In this document: piece by piece, positions 5,726 to 6,078 of the stretch
Position numbering within the stretch: the first letter of the stretch is position 1
Layout of the letters: each line of letters starts with the position of its first letter
DNA from: Defluviicoccus sp.
GTDB lineage: Bacteria; Pseudomonadota; Alphaproteobacteria; MPNO01
Direction: 5' to 3'
DNA length: 6,078 bases
Assembly (NCBI GenBank): GCA_028820945.1
Contig: JAPPHW010000225.1
Location: forward strand, 1-6,078
Notes under the pieces: model-generated
What the model was told of the DNA's origin: nothing
The model's input: only the letters and a program-made list of their open reading frames with translations
The model's database searches: none
Made by a program: the position numbers and the translations under genes

Positions 5726-6078
5726 TCAGTCGACGGGCGTGCGCTTCTTCAGCTCGATCGGCTGACCGTGCGGGGTGTGGATGGTCGCCTCGGTCCAGTC
5801 ATGCTTGAGCGCGGCAAGCTCGGTCTCCGAACCCAGCCCCTTGTCGATCACCAGTTTCTCGAGGGCGGCCAGCCAGTGTTCGTAGTAGCGATCCCCGAGG
5901 TCGGGATCGCCCCGCTGCTTCGCCGCCGCTATCTCGGTCGACAGATATTCGACCCACTCGCCCCAGGTAAACGTCCCCGCCTCCGACAGCCGGACCGCCA
6001 TGGCGAACGCGGTCGCTTCCCACGGCGCCTGAAAGACCGGTCCGTCTTCGGCGTCCCAGGGAAGCTCCGGCAAGTCGT
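5726..6078 (-). CDS. Nitrile hydratase accessory protein, 5' end missing
   Basis: About 117 residues are visible. The frame stays open to the right edge; a TTG at 6073 could serve as a start, but relatives usually begin further upstream, so the gene is treated as partial. The sequence has the typical layout: LPWDAEDGPVFQAPWEATAF, then FTWGEWVEYLSTEI, GDPDLGDRYYEHWLAALEKL, and near the end HTPHGQPIEL. This family resembles the N-terminal part of the nitrile hydratase beta subunit and helps insert cobalt or iron into the alpha subunit. In known clusters it sits just downstream of the alpha and beta genes, which predicts those genes to the right of the window. It ends 4 bases from the end of the convergent amidase gene. 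The His- or Cys-rich features of some cobalt chaperones are not seen in this part. Confidence 0.92.
   Translation of the reverse strand, partial: DLPELPWDAEDGPVFQAPWEATAFAMAVRLSEAGTFTWGEWVEYLSTEIAAAKQRGDPDLGDRYYEHWLAALEKLVIDKGLGSETELAALKHDWTEATIHTPHGQPIELKKRTPVD

Overview
The window is GC-rich DNA (about two thirds G+C) from what looks like an alphaproteobacterium. This placement rests on the codon usage, on a CbtB/CbtA pair of the type common in that class, and on purine-rich ribosome binding sites (GGGAGG-like). It is an inference from style, not from a marker gene. No tRNA, rRNA, CRISPR array, insertion sequence or transposase is visible. Coding density is high, with one real gap of 458 bases at 3749-4206.

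Layout. Positions 1-1386 hold a two-gene minus-strand operon: an isochorismatase-like cysteine hydrolase of the N-carbamoylsarcosine amidase group, then a PuuE/NodB-fold polysaccharide deacetylase-like protein that runs off the left edge. A 109-base divergent promoter region with an inverted repeat separates it from a plus-strand alpha/beta hydrolase (1496-2386). That gene converges, 10 bases apart, on a second minus-strand operon (3748 down to 2397): cbtB, cbtA and a His-rich exported protein. The leader of this operon resembles a divergent cobalamin riboswitch. Diverging from it is a long amidase-signature amidase (4207-5721). It converges, 4 bases apart, on the 3' part of a nitrile hydratase accessory gene that enters from the right edge.

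How the genes may work together. The right half reads as nitrile use: nitrile to amide by nitrile hydratase (only its accessory subunit is in view; the catalytic subunits would lie to the right), amide to acid plus ammonia by the amidase, and cobalt uptake by CbtAB for either a cobalt-type nitrile hydratase or cobalamin. The left half reads as hydrolysis of C-N bonds, possibly of a cyclic ureide or amide: ring opening by the PuuE-like protein, amide or carbamoyl hydrolysis by the isochorismatase-like enzyme, and an ester or lactone step by the alpha/beta hydrolase. The substrates cannot be read from the sequence. The most interesting points are the pairing of cobalt import with nitrile genes, the riboswitch-like leader with a possible Shine-Dalgarno-sequestering segment, and the unnamed His-rich third gene of the cbt operon.
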